A stretch of DNA of 64,000 bases from Chloroflexia bacterium SDU3-3 (GCA_009268125.1 WBOU01000019.1:62001-126000), one strand, 5' to 3'; positions 26,226-34,018 are shown, counted from the first letter of the stretch. Numbers and translations: made by a program. The notes: generated by a model not told the origin, from the sequence alone.

Positions 26226-26294
26226 AGAAACAGCCCCAAGAGAGCGCCTGCATCTGTAGGGATGTAGCCCACATCGTGTTGAGCTGGCTGGGCG

Positions 26295-27551
26295 CTAGGC
26301 CCGCCCCAGCATTTGCTGGTAGGCCGCCTTGGTGCGCCGCGCCACCACCGGCCAGTCGAAGGTGCTGCGCACGATCCGCACGCTCTCCTCGCCCCAGGCG
26401 GGCCAGTCGGCCCGCTGCGCCAGCGTCAGCCGCAGCTTCTCGGCCAGATCTGCCGCGTCGCCTGGCTGCACTAGGTAGCCGTTTTTGCCGCTGAACACCT
26501 TGTCGGGGATGCCGCCTGCGGCGGAGGCCACCACCGGCTTGCGGTGGATCATGCCCTCCAGCGTCACCAGCGACGAGCCTTCGTAGAGTGTGGGGTGCAC
26601 GATCAGGTCGATCTCCTCATAGAGGCTGTGCAGCTCGGTGTCATCCAGCCGCCCCACGAAGCGCACGTGCTCGGCCAGGCCCTGCTGCTGGGCCTGCGCC
26701 TCTAGGGCCTGCCGCTCTTTGCCCTGCCCCACCACCAGCCACAGCCAGCGCGGCGGCAGCTCGGCGCGCAGCTGGGCCAGCGCCTCGATCATCACGTGGA
26801 AGCCCTTGTTGCGCTCCAGCCGCCCCACGCTCAGCAGCGTCAGGTCGTGCGCATCCAGCCCCAGCCGCTGGCGCAGCTCGGCGCGGGCAGCGCTGCTCAC
26901 ATAGCCCAGGCACTCCTCCACATCGATCGCGCTGGGGATGACCACCACCTTGGCCGGGTCGACGTGCAGGTAGTGCGGCACGTCGTCCTTGGTGCACTCG
27001 TCGGTGGCGATCACGCGGTCGGCGCACTGGTTGCCGTAGGTGTAGAGCGCGCGGAACGGGGCGTAGGCCAGGTACTTGCGCCAGTCCTGCGTGCGGTACT
27101 CCTCCAGCCCGTGCGGGTTGGCGATGAAGGGCACCTGCCGCAGCAGCGGGTCGCGCTGCCGGATCCAGCCGTAGCCCAGGGCGCACAGCCCCTGCGCGTG
27201 CACCACGTCGTAGCGGCCCTGCCGCGCCGCCGCCGCCGCGTGCCGCCCGATCTGCCACGAGTACCAGGGGTAGTTGATCTGCCGCCCAATGATGGAGTTG
27301 GGCCGCAGCCACGGGCTGGTGTAGTCGTAGCGCACCTGCTCCATGGCGATCTGGCCCAGCCGCTGGCTGGCCTCGCGGTGCGATTCCTCGCTGGCGCTGC
27401 TGGGCGGCTGCGCGTAGAGCGTCACATCCACGTCGATCCGGCGCAGGTGGGTAACAAGGTGAAAGACGTGCCGCTCGATGCCGCCGAACCCGTGCAGCGG
27501 GAAGACCACACGTGCGAGCATGGCGACGCGAATAGATGTCTCGGTGTTCAT
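26295..27551 (-). CDS. Family 4 glycosyltransferase (GT-B fold)
   Basis: 418 residues from the ATG at 27549-27551; an ATG three codons upstream falls inside a -10-like box. The N-terminal donor/acceptor domain begins RVAMLARVVFPLHGFGGIERHVFHL, the GGxE-like entry of GT4 enzymes. The C-terminal UDP/GDP-sugar domain includes LLSVGRLERNKGFHVMIEAL, VRFVGRLDDTEL and HPTLYEGSSLVTLEGMIHRKPVVASAAGGIPD with the E-x7-E motif. It transfers a sugar, probably to exopolysaccharide or a glycolipid, at the cytoplasmic side. Monocistronic. A TACAAT (27559-27564, minus) ends 7 bases before this ATG, suggesting leaderless translation. Confidence 0.88.
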   Translation of the reverse strand: MNTETSIRVAMLARVVFPLHGFGGIERHVFHLVTHLRRIDVDVTLYAQPPSSASEESHREASQRLGQIAMEQVRYDYTSPWLRPNSIIGRQINYPWYSWQIGRHAAAAARQGRYDVVHAQGLCALGYGWIRQRDPLLRQVPFIANPHGLEEYRTQDWRKYLAYAPFRALYTYGNQCADRVIATDECTKDDVPHYLHVDPAKVVVIPSAIDVEECLGYVSSAARAELRQRLGLDAHDLTLLSVGRLERNKGFHVMIEALAQLRAELPPRWLWLVVGQGKERQALEAQAQQQGLAEHVRFVGRLDDTELHSLYEEIDLIVHPTLYEGSSLVTLEGMIHRKPVVASAAGGIPDKVFSGKNGYLVQPGDAADLAEKLRLTLAQRADWPAWGEESVRIVRSTFDWPVVARRTKAAYQQMLGRA

Positions 27552-27654
27552 GCCGCGCATTGTAGCATAGCCTAGCGCCGCGCCCTGCTATGCTTCGACC
27601 GTTACCACCACGACCCACGCAACGGTTTGGGGGAAGAGGTACGCCGCCCACATC

Positions 27655-27783
27655 CACCCGGCCCATGCGGCGAAGGTGCTGCGACGGCAAACTAGCCATA
27701 TGTACGAACATGAGCCGCCATGAAGACAGCATTGGAACGCCTCACATTGGGGGTTCCAAGGGGGCGATGCCCTCACATGGTGT
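27655..27783 (+). repeat. Dispersed structured intergenic repeat, copy C (truncated right end)
   Basis: Head CACCCGGCCCATGCGGCGAA+GGTGC, then TAGCCATATGTACGAACATG, CATTGGAACGCCTCACATTG and GGGGTTCCAAGGGGGCGATG. It breaks off into CCCTCACATGGTGTCACTTT, which is shared (inverted) with 15199-15220. It is inverted relative to copy D. Confidence 0.85.
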
Positions 27784-27842
27784 CACTTTTTTTGAGGTGT
27801 TTCCCATCAGCGATAGCGGTGGTACATGTTCGGTGGGTGGAT

Positions 27843-28010
27843 GCCCTGCGCGGGCGGCGCCGAGGGGCTTAGCCCTTCGGAACCCCACGAGGGGGCGTCG
27901 CCCCCTTCGAACCCCCAATTTGAAGCATTCCCATGCCGAATGCTGGCGGCTGATGTTTATGCATATGGCTATCAAAACATCAGCGGCACCTTCGCCGCAT
28001 GGGCCAGGTG
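27843..28010 (-). repeat. Dispersed structured intergenic repeat, copy D (inverted)
   Basis: Read on the minus strand it starts CACCTGGCCCATGCGGCGAA+GGTG (28010-27987), followed by ATAGCCATATGCATAAACAT, CATGGGAATGCTTCAAATTG and GGGGGTTCGAAGGGGGCGAC with the GAGGGGCTTAGCCCTTCGG-type hairpin region. It lies 60 bases from copy C in the opposite direction, so together they form a 356-base inverted structure. Confidence 0.85.
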
Positions 28011-28120
28011 GGTAGCTGGAGTCGATGATTACAGATTGCAGTCATCAACTTGTGTAGAATGGTCTTTTTGCAAAATGCAGTGTTCATCGTCGCTATCGAT
28101 AGGATTCCTGTTGTAGATAT

Positions 28121-28160
28121 ATAGAACCGCACGTAGAAACATAGAACCGCACGTAGATAC
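28121..28160. repeat. Tandem duplication of a 20-base unit
   Basis: ATAGAACCGCACGTAGAAAC is followed directly by ATAGAACCGCACGTAGATAC (one mismatch). It abuts the 21-bp array that begins at 28162. The stretch 28011-28120 before it shows no gene. Confidence 0.8.
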
Positions 28161-28161
28161 A

Positions 28162-28385
28162 CCCAAGGTCAGGGGGAAATGGCCGAAGGTCAGGGGGAAA
28201 CGACCGAAGGCCAGGGGGAAATGGCCGAAGGTCAGGGGGAAACGACCGAAGGCCAGGGGGAAATGGCCGAAGGTCAGAGGGAAATGGCCGAAGGTCAGGG
28301 GGAAATGGCCGAAGGCCAGGGGGAAATGGCCGAAGGTCAGAGGGAAATGGCCGAAGGTCAGGGGGAAACGACCGAAGGCCAGGGG
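28162..28385. repeat. 21-bp tandem repeat array (10 full units) downstream of the patatin gene
   Basis: Ten full units (28162-28371) and a partial one. Basic plus-strand unit CCGAAGGTCAGGGGGAAATG+G with variants GGCCAGG, TCAGAGG and AAACGA. Read in the sense of the neighbouring patatin gene (minus) the unit rotates to TTCGGCCATTTCCCCCTGAC+C, sharing TTCG(C)GCCATT with the array after hisD. All frames stay open, and the GQGEMAE-like translation is not a credible protein. Confidence 0.93.
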
Positions 28386-28388
28386 TGC

Positions 28389-28424
28389 GCTCTCCCGCGA
28401 TCAGCCCTGATCGTAAGGGAGAGC
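28389..28424 (-). terminator. Hairpin after the patatin gene
   Basis: GCTCTCCC (28389-28396) pairs with GGGAGAGC (28417-28424), enclosing a second stem GATCAG/CTGATC (28399-28412). It lies 11 bases beyond the patatin stop, no T-run; the 21-bp array follows. Confidence 0.6.
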
Positions 28425-28435
28425 AGCGCGCGGCG

Positions 28436-29323
28436 CTAGACCGCCTCGGAAAAGCTGGGCAGCGCGAGCTGTGGTAGCGGCGCCCCATCGGTGCGCCACG
28501 CGTAGATCTCCAGTAGCTGGTCGGCCACGGCCTGGGTCGCGGCCTCGCCAGCGGCCTGGCCCTCATTCACCCGCACAAAATCCAGCATGCCGATATGATC
28601 CACCTGCGGGCAGATCAGCACGTCTGGCGGGTGCTGCTCCAGGCGGCAGCGGGTCAGCTGGGCGATCAGCACGCCCAGGCCGCGGTTGGCGATCGTCAGC
28701 GGCACATTGGGCAGCAGGCTCACCGTGGTGGGCGGCAGCTGGAACCCACCCTGCATCCCGCCCAGGTCCACCGCGATCACCTTGTCGGCCCCGCGTGCGT
28801 AGGCCACGTCCACCGGCACGTTATTCACCACCCCGCCGTCGGCCAGCAGCATGTCGCCGCGCCGCACCGGCGGGAAGATGCCGGGCAGCGCCACCGAGGC
28901 CATCAGGGCATCCACGATCGGCCCGCTGTCGATCACCACCTCCTGCCCAGTCACTAGGTCGCCCGCCACCACCGCGCAGGGGTACTTCAGCTCCTCGAAG
29001 GTCAGCTCGCCCAGCATATCCTCCACCGAGCTGCGGAAGTGGCTCATGCCCAGCAGCCCCAGCCCTAGCGGGTCGGGGTCCATCAGCCGCCAGAGCGAGG
29101 TGGATGTGAAGTTATTGGCGATCTCGCCGATCGAGTAGCCCGCCGCGTACAGCGCGGCCACCACCCCGCCGATGGAGGTGCCGATAAACATATCGATCGG
29201 CAGCCCCAGCAGCTCAAGCTGGCCCAGCACGCCCAGGTGCGCCCCGCCCTTGCCGCCGCCGCCGCCCAGCACCAGCGCCAGCTTCTTGCGAGCCGCTTCG
29301 CCGTGGAATTGGTCAATGATCAT
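28436..29323 (-). CDS. Patatin-like phospholipase
   Basis: 295 residues. The family's three landmarks are present: a glycine-rich oxyanion stretch LVLGGGGGKGGAHLGVL (about 17-33; Lys where Arg is usual), the nucleophile elbow GTSIGG with Ser50, and the catalytic dyad Asp162 in ADGG. No signal peptide is seen, so it should act in the cytoplasm or be exported by another route. Activity would be acyl-ester hydrolysis of phospholipids or lysophospholipids, as in RssA/YchK-like bacterial patatins. It is a single gene; a hairpin and a 21-bp tandem array lie behind it. Confidence 0.92.
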   Translation of the reverse strand: MIIDQFHGEAARKKLALVLGGGGGKGGAHLGVLGQLELLGLPIDMFIGTSIGGVVAALYAAGYSIGEIANNFTSTSLWRLMDPDPLGLGLLGMSHFRSSVEDMLGELTFEELKYPCAVVAGDLVTGQEVVIDSGPIVDALMASVALPGIFPPVRRGDMLLADGGVVNNVPVDVAYARGADKVIAVDLGGMQGGFQLPPTTVSLLPNVPLTIANRGLGVLIAQLTRCRLEQHPPDVLICPQVDHIGMLDFVRVNEGQAAGEAATQAVADQLLEIYAWRTDGAPLPQLALPSFSEAV

Positions 29324-29630
29324 ATGCTCACCCTATGGTAGAGCCTCGGCTGCCACCATGAGGGTGTGGCGAGGGGAGGCTGCGAGGTAGTGTTTCGACG
29401 CTCGAAGGATTGTGTTCAAAAAATGTACCATGAACAGAGACGCCGCGCTAGGGAAAAAGGTTGTAGCTGGGGAAACAGAAGGCGCTCGGGCTGGTTTTTC
29501 TCCTACCGAGACACCAGGGAGATAAAGAAGACGAATGCTGTGAAGGCGCGAAGACCCAATTTGATATGGGTTTGGCTGCCAATGATTGCGCATTACAATC
29601 ATCGCCATCGGCCCAATGATCGCCCATGAT

Positions 29631-29806
29631 GTAGGGGCGGGTCTGGTGCCCGCCCACTATGTGCGCATCGTCCGTATAGCGTCGGGTGCAGCCGATGCGG
29701 GCGGCGCATGGCGATGCGATCCACGCCGTGTTCATCGGGTACCATCGAACGCCCTTGCGATGGGTGCGATGCACGCGGCGCGGGCGGACATAAAATCCGC
29801 CCCTAC
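29631..29806. repeat. Element bounded by inverted GTAGGGGCGG, with GGGGCGGG hairpin copy 2
   Basis: GTAGGGGCGG (29631-29640) and CCGCCCCTAC (29797-29806) are perfect inverses enclosing 156 bases. The left end contains GGGGCGGGTCTGGTGCCCGC+CC, the same hairpin as at 14836-14859. A further half copy GTAGAGGCGGGTCT lies at about 29834. No gene in the gap 29324-29630 either, where I see only a weak CCGAGACACCAGG/GGCGCGAAG echo of the CACGAAG-type repeat (29507-29560). Confidence 0.7.
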
Positions 29807-29863
29807 AGCTGTGACTACCCTGCAATCATCGTCGTAGAGGCGGGTCTGAGGTACACCCATGTG

Positions 29864-29903
29864 CTAAAAAACGGCGAGGCAGGCATCACGCCCGCCCCGC
29901 CGT
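29864..29903 (-). terminator. Terminator of the pur operon
   Basis: On the minus strand ACGGCGGGGCGGGC (29903-29890) pairs with GCCTGCCTCGCCGT (29884-29871) through two G-U pairs, loop GTGAT, followed by a run of T. It lies about 80 bases beyond the purK stop. Confidence 0.8.
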
Positions 29904-29917
29904 CGTTTTTCGCGCCC

Positions 29918-29983
29918 TTAGAGCCTTTGTGGCTTGGTGGTAAATCGGCCTCTTCGCGCCTTCGAGACTTCGTGGTATGTCTT
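29918..29983 (-). repeat. ACCACCAAG/CACGAAG-type dispersed repeat, copy 2
   Basis: On the minus strand: ACCACGAAGTCTCGAAGGCG, CGAAGAGGCCGATTTACCAC and CAAGCCACAAAGG. It resembles 17750-17815 and 33487-33570 but with the two halves in swapped order. It abuts the end of purK. Confidence 0.65.
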
Positions 29984-29984
29984 T

Positions 29985-31085
29985 TTAGGGCGCGATCAGC
30001 GGCTCGGCCAGGGCCACGCGCTTGGCCAGTTCGGCCTCGGTGTCGGCGCACACCGTCAGGTGGCCCAGCTTGCGGCCTGGGCGCGGCTGCTTGCCGTAGA
30101 GGTGCAGGTGCGCCCCTGGGATGCGCAGCAGCGCCTCGGTGTCGGGCAGCGTGCCGATGATGTTGAGCATCACGCTGTGGCCGCGCGCCGCCGCCGACCC
30201 CAGCGGCATGCCGCAGATCGCCCGCAGGTGGTTCTCGAACTGGCTGGTCTCCGCGCCCTCGATGCTCCAGTGGCCCGAGTTGTGCACGCGCGGGGCCATC
30301 TCGTTCACCAGCAGGCCCGCCTCGGTCTCGAACAGCTCGATGGCCAGCACGCCCACGTAGCCCAGCGCGGCCAGCGCGGCCTGCGCGATCTGCTCGGCCT
30401 GCTGCTGAAGCGCGGGCGACACCCCCGGCGCTGGCGCGTTCGAGCGCCGCAGGATTCCCTCGCGGTGGTGGTTCTCGACCAGCGGGTAGAAGGCCAGCTC
30501 GCCGCCGCGCCCGCGCGCCGCCAGGATGGACAGCTCGCGGCGGAAGCGCACGAAGCCCTCAAGGATCAGCGGCTGGCCGCCCAGCGCACCCCAGGCGGCT
30601 TGGGCCTCGCCCGCGCTGCGGATGACCTGCTGGCCCTTGCCATCGTAGCCCATGCGGCGGGTCTTCAGCACGGCGGGCGCGCCCAGGTCGGCCAGCGCGG
30701 CCTCTAGCTCGGCGTAGCTCTCCACGCTGGCGAAGGGCGGTGTGGCCACCCCCAGCCCCTGGAAGAAGCGCTTCTCGACCAGCCGATCCTGCGAGGCCTC
30801 CAGCGCGGCGGGCGGCGGCAGCACGGGGGCGTGGCGATCCAGCAGGCGCGCGGCCTCCACGGGCACGTTCTCGAACTCGTAGGTGATGCAGGCCGCGCCC
30901 TCGGCCAGCTGGGCCAGGGCCTCGGGTTGGTCGAAGGGGCCGACCAGCTGCTCGGCCAGCGCTGCGGCGGGCGATGCGGGCGCGGGGTCGAGCAGGCGGA
31001 AGCGCAGGCCCAGCGGGTAGCCCGCCAGCGCCAGCATGCGGCCAAGCTGGCCCGCCCCCAGGATAGCGACCGTCATCTCATCCAT
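29985..31085 (-). CDS. purK: N5-carboxyaminoimidazole ribonucleotide synthetase
   Basis: 366 residues, an ATP-grasp enzyme that carboxylates AIR with bicarbonate and ATP in purine synthesis, feeding PurE. Markers: [21 protein letters not shown] at the N-terminus, the ATP-grasp loops [14 protein letters not shown] and [19 protein letters not shown], and [20 protein letters not shown] with the metal and phosphate residues near 265-285. The ATG at 31085 overlaps the purE stop by 8 bases; a second ATG at 31076 is equally possible. It is the last gene of purM-purC-purE-purK. Confidence 0.95.
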   Translation of the reverse strand: MDEMTVAILGAGQLGRMLALAGYPLGLRFRLLDPAPASPAAALAEQLVGPFDQPEALAQLAEGAACITYEFENVPVEAARLLDRHAPVLPPPAALEASQDRLVEKRFFQGLGVATPPFASVESYAELEAALADLGAPAVLKTRRMGYDGKGQQVIRSAGEAQAAWGALGGQPLILEGFVRFRRELSILAARGRGGELAFYPLVENHHREGILRRSNAPAPGVSPALQQQAEQIAQAALAALGYVGVLAIELFETEAGLLVNEMAPRVHNSGHWSIEGAETSQFENHLRAICGMPLGSAAARGHSVMLNIIGTLPDTEALLRIPGAHLHLYGKQPRPGRKLGHLTVCADTEAELAKRVALAEPLIAP

Positions 31086-31608
31086 GGCTCGCGCCCCCGC
31101 CAGCCGCCGAGGGGTCGGGGTTGGCCAGCACGCTCTCGGTCTGGGCCGCGCGGTAGCGGCGCAGGGCCTCGCGCACGGCGGGCTGGCTGTTAGCCACGAT
31201 GCTGGCGGCCAGCAGCGCGGCGTTGACCGCGCCCGCCCGACCGATCGCCAGGGTGCCCACCGGGATGCCTGCGGGCATCTGCACGATCGAGAGCAGCGAG
31301 TCCATGCCGTTCAGGGCCTTGGACTGCACCGGCACGCCCAGCACGGGCACAGTGGTCTTGGCTGCCACCATGCCGGGCAGGTGGGCCGCCCCGCCCGCCC
31401 CGGCGATGATCGCGTGCAGCCCGCGCGCCTCGGCCTCGCCCGCGTAGCTGAACATCAGGTCGGGGGTGCGGTGGGCCGAGACCACGCGCACCTCGTGGGG
31501 CACACCCAGGCTGGCCAGGGTCTGCGCGGCGTGCTGCATGGTCTCCCAGTCGGATGTGGAGCCCATGATGATGCCGACCAGCGGCGCGGGTGATTCTGGT
31601 GCTGTCAC
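31078..31608 (-). CDS. purE: N5-carboxyaminoimidazole ribonucleotide mutase
   Basis: 176 residues with the GTG at 31606-31608, 4 bases after the purC stop. An ATG at 31629 would overlap purC by 17 bases and repeats no family sequence. It converts N5-CAIR to CAIR. The class I signature is intact: [29 protein letters not shown] with the catalytic His, and [17 protein letters not shown]. Adjacent purK supports class I (bacterial) PurE. The C-terminus is Pro/Gly-rich and overlaps purK. Confidence 0.94.
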   Translation of the reverse strand: MTAPESPAPLVGIIMGSTSDWETMQHAAQTLASLGVPHEVRVVSAHRTPDLMFSYAGEAEARGLHAIIAGAGGAAHLPGMVAAKTTVPVLGVPVQSKALNGMDSLLSIVQMPAGIPVGTLAIGRAGAVNAALLAASIVANSQPAVREALRRYRAAQTESVLANPDPSAAGGGASHG

Positions 31609-31612
31609 CGCG

Positions 31613-32359
31613 CTACCCCCGCCACACATCGGTCAGGCTGGCCACCGTCTCGTAGCGCTGGCGGATCTCCTCCAGACCCTGCTCGGTGACCTCGGCCATG
31701 TTGCGGTAGACCTGCTTGTCGAGCATCTTGGCCTTCTCGCCGCCCGGCCAGATCCGCCACGAGTCGTTGTCGACCATATCGGCCACGATCAGGCGGCCCG
31801 CGCTGTCGCGGCCAAACTCGATCTTCATGTCCACCAGAGTCACATCCTGCTCGGCCCAGGCCTGCTCCAGCGCCTCGAACACCCGGATGCCCTCGGCGGT
31901 GATCTGCCCGACCTCCTCGGCGCTGGCCACGCCCAGGAACACCATATTCTCAGCGGTGATCTGGGGGTCGTGGTTCACGTCGTCTTTCAGGAAGAACTCG
32001 ACCAGCGGCGGGCTGAAGCGGGTGCCCTCGGCCACCTCGGGGTTGCGCTTGAGGTACGAGCCGGTGGCCATGCGGCGCATCACCACCTCCACCGGGATCA
32101 TGGCGCAGCGCTTCACCACCATCACTGTCGGCTCGGGGGCCTCGATGAAGTGGGTGGCGATGCCCGACCGGTTCAGCAGGCTGAACACGTTGGCGGCGGT
32201 GCGCCCGCTGAGCGCGCCCTTGCCGGGGATGACGTTGCGCCGCGCGCCGTCGCCAGCGGTGATCCCGTCCTTATGCACCATGATCGCCAGCTCTTGATCC
32301 GTCGGGTGGGCGTACACGATTTTGGTCTTGCCCTCGGCAAGTTTTTCTCCAAGCTGCAT
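31613..32359 (-). CDS. purC: SAICAR synthetase
   Basis: 248 residues from the ATG at 32357-32359, which has GGAG six bases upstream; another ATG lies four codons earlier. It joins CAIR and aspartate with ATP. Markers: [13 protein letters not shown] at the start, [48 protein letters not shown] and [10 protein letters not shown]. The frame is open far upstream (to 33025) but that section is antisense-shifted shadow of purM. Gap to purM is 35 bases. Confidence 0.95.
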   Translation of the reverse strand: MQLGEKLAEGKTKIVYAHPTDQELAIMVHKDGITAGDGARRNVIPGKGALSGRTAANVFSLLNRSGIATHFIEAPEPTVMVVKRCAMIPVEVVMRRMATGSYLKRNPEVAEGTRFSPPLVEFFLKDDVNHDPQITAENMVFLGVASAEEVGQITAEGIRVFEALEQAWAEQDVTLVDMKIEFGRDSAGRLIVADMVDNDSWRIWPGGEKAKMLDKQVYRNMAEVTEQGLEEIRQRYETVASLTDVWRG

Positions 32360-32394
32360 AGAACGCTCCATAGCGCGGTGGCCGCGCGGTAGTG

Positions 32395-33396
32395 CTAGAG
32401 AAGGGTGACGCCTGGCTCGGCAACGATGGTTCCGACGTGGCGGGCCTCGGGCAGGGTGGCCAGGGCGGCTTGGGCGGCCTCGGCGGGCAGCACGATCAGC
32501 ATGCCCAGGCCCATGTTTAGCGCGTGGTAGGCCTCGCGCTCGGCCAGGCCACCCTGGCGCACCAGCAGCTCGAAGATCGGCGGGATGGCCCAGCTGCCGC
32601 GCTGGATGTGCGCGCCCAGGCCCTCGGGCAGCACGCGGGGCAGGTTGTCGTACACGCCGCCGCCGGTGATGTGGGCCAGCGCGTGGATCTCGACCCCCGC
32701 CAGCCACAGCGCCTCGATCTCGCGCAGGTAGGGCCGGTGCACCGCCAGCAGCGCCTCGCCGATGCTCTGGCCGCCCAGCTCGGCGGGGCGGGTGTCGTAG
32801 CCCAGCGGGCCGAGCACGCGCCGCGCCAGCGAGTAGCCGTTGGTGTGCAGGCCGGTGGAGGGCAGCGCCAGCACGGCGTCGCCAGCCGCCACGTCGCGCG
32901 GCAGGATGTTCTGCCGCTCGACCTGGCCCACGATCGTGCCCGCCAGATCGAACGCGCCCTCGTGGTAGACATCGGGCATCTCGGCGGTCTCGCCGCCCAG
33001 CAGCGCCACGCCCAGCGCGCGGCATGCCTCGGCGGCCCCGCCCACTAGCGCGGCCACCTGGGCCGGGTCGAGCTTGGCCACCGCGATATAGTCCATGAAG
33101 AACAGGGGCCGCGCGCCCTGCACCAGGATGTCGTTGACGCAGTGGTTGACCAGATCCTGCCCCACGGTGTCGTAGCGGCCCAGCTGCCCGGCGATCACCG
33201 TCTTGGTGCCCACGCCGTCGGTGGATGCCACCAGCACGCTGCCCGCGCCCGCCGCGCCCAGGTCGAAGCAGCCGCCGAACGAGCCCATCCCAGCCAGCAC
33301 GGCGGGGCCGTGGGTGGATTTGACGGCGGCGGCCATCAGCTTGGTCGCCTGCGCGCCGGCGGCGATGTCTACGCCCGATTGTGCGTATGTTGTCAC
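32395..33396 (-). CDS. purM: Phosphoribosylformylglycinamidine cyclo-ligase (AIR synthetase)
   Basis: 333 residues from a GTG at 33394-33396 preceded by GGAGAG; the longer open frame upstream runs into repeat DNA. It closes the imidazole ring of FGAM to AIR using ATP. Markers: VLVASTDGVGTKTVIA with the phosphate-binding loop, DLVNHCVNDILVQGARPLFF, LLGGETAEMPDVYHEGAFDL, ALPSTGLHTNGYSLAR and AHITGGGVYDNLPRVLP. First gene of the purM-purC-purE-purK operon, whose products perform consecutive steps (AIR to SAICAR). No promoter box stands out. Confidence 0.96.
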   Translation of the reverse strand: MTTYAQSGVDIAAGAQATKLMAAAVKSTHGPAVLAGMGSFGGCFDLGAAGAGSVLVASTDGVGTKTVIAGQLGRYDTVGQDLVNHCVNDILVQGARPLFFMDYIAVAKLDPAQVAALVGGAAEACRALGVALLGGETAEMPDVYHEGAFDLAGTIVGQVERQNILPRDVAAGDAVLALPSTGLHTNGYSLARRVLGPLGYDTRPAELGGQSIGEALLAVHRPYLREIEALWLAGVEIHALAHITGGGVYDNLPRVLPEGLGAHIQRGSWAIPPIFELLVRQGGLAEREAYHALNMGLGMLIVLPAEAAQAALATLPEARHVGTIVAEPGVTLL

Positions 33397-33486
33397 GTTA
33401 TGCTCTCCATGTGTCCCTGCTCTGGTGGCCGTAGTATAGCACGGCTCACCGCCCGCCCCGCGTGTGGCGACCCGGCGAATCACAGA

Positions 33487-33570
33487 ATTTTTACCACTGA
33501 GGCACCGAGACACCAAGAGACAAAAGAGCCGTTTCACCATGAAGACGCGAAGGCACGAAGGGAGGAACAT
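33487..33570 (+). repeat. ACCACCAAG/CACGAAG-type dispersed repeat, copy 3
   Basis: TTTTTACCACTGAGGCACCG, AGACACCAAGAGACAAAAGA and CACCATGAAGACGCGAAGGC followed by ACGAAGGGAGG. Two other copies occur at 17750 and 29918. Confidence 0.75.
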
Positions 33571-33590
33571 ATCGGGGCGCAACCCTCACC

Positions 33591-33665
33591 TACCTGGCCC
33601 ATGCGGCGAAGGTGCCGCGCCCGCCAGCTGGCCATGATCCGCACCGAAGCGGGAACGCCTATCCC
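33591..33665 (+). repeat. Dispersed structured intergenic repeat, copy E (truncated)
   Basis: TACCTGGCCCATGCGGCGAA+GGTGCC (from 33591) is the palindromic head, followed by CCAGCTGGCCATGATCCGCA and GGGAACGCC. The hairpin-rich right half is absent. The CACGAAG-type repeat touches its left side. Confidence 0.8.
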
Positions 33666-33824
33666 CACGAGGCGATCTTCTTTTTCCTTCCACATGTGCG
33701 AAAAATGGCCAGATCTCATGCGACCCGCCGCGCGTAGAGGAGGGTGCGGCGATATGGCGTGGCAGCAGGGCGGAAAACTGCACCACTGTGACGGAAAAGT
33801 CTTATGAAAGCAGGCGCTTTCTTT

Positions 33825-33854
33825 TTGACACCTATCCCGCACGCTTGGTATACT
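33825..33854 (+). promoter_or_regulatory. Strong promoter of gnd
   Basis: Perfect -35 TTGACA (33825-33830), 18-bp spacer, and extended -10 TGG-TATACT (33846-33854). It implies a 5' UTR of about 170 bases before the gnd ATG, ending in a hairpin that touches the SD. Confidence 0.85.
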
Positions 33855-33998
33855 TGGGCTATACGGGGATGAAATCGAACCGCTTCCGTAGGCATGGCCG
33901 CTGCGGCACCGCTGGCCCCGGCTGCGCTTGGTTCACCGTGGAGTCCTGCAACGTAGCAGTCCAGCATAGACAAGACGTTTGGAACGCTATGAGGTGAA

Positions 33999-34018
33999 CG
34001 GCAGGGTCGCACCTGCCG
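33999..34018 (+). promoter_or_regulatory. 5' UTR hairpin touching the gnd ribosome binding site
   Basis: CGGCAGG (33999-34005) pairs with CCTGCCG (34012-34018), loop GTCGCA; the SD AAGGAG begins at 34019, the very next base. It may modulate translation. Confidence 0.5.

Noticed and set aside
27590-28015. Open frames across copies C and D of the dispersed repeat
   Set aside because: The same peptide fragments recur at every repeat copy in different frames (e.g. ARHLRRMGQVG), which reflects DNA repeat identity, not a gene.
14430-28385. CRISPR arrays
   Set aside because: Units are directly contiguous with no unique spacers, and no cas genes are present.
28179-28439. Open frame GQGEMAE-like over the second array
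   Set aside because: Pure repeat translation, antisense to the end of the patatin gene, no SD.
31613-33025. A 470-residue version of PurC
   Set aside because: The N-terminal 220 residues are an out-of-frame reading of purM; PurC has its own SD and ATG at 32359.
32395-33582. Longer PurM starting in repeat DNA
   Set aside because: The extra 62 residues come from the CACGAAG-type repeat and are unlike PurM; the GTG at 33396 has an SD.
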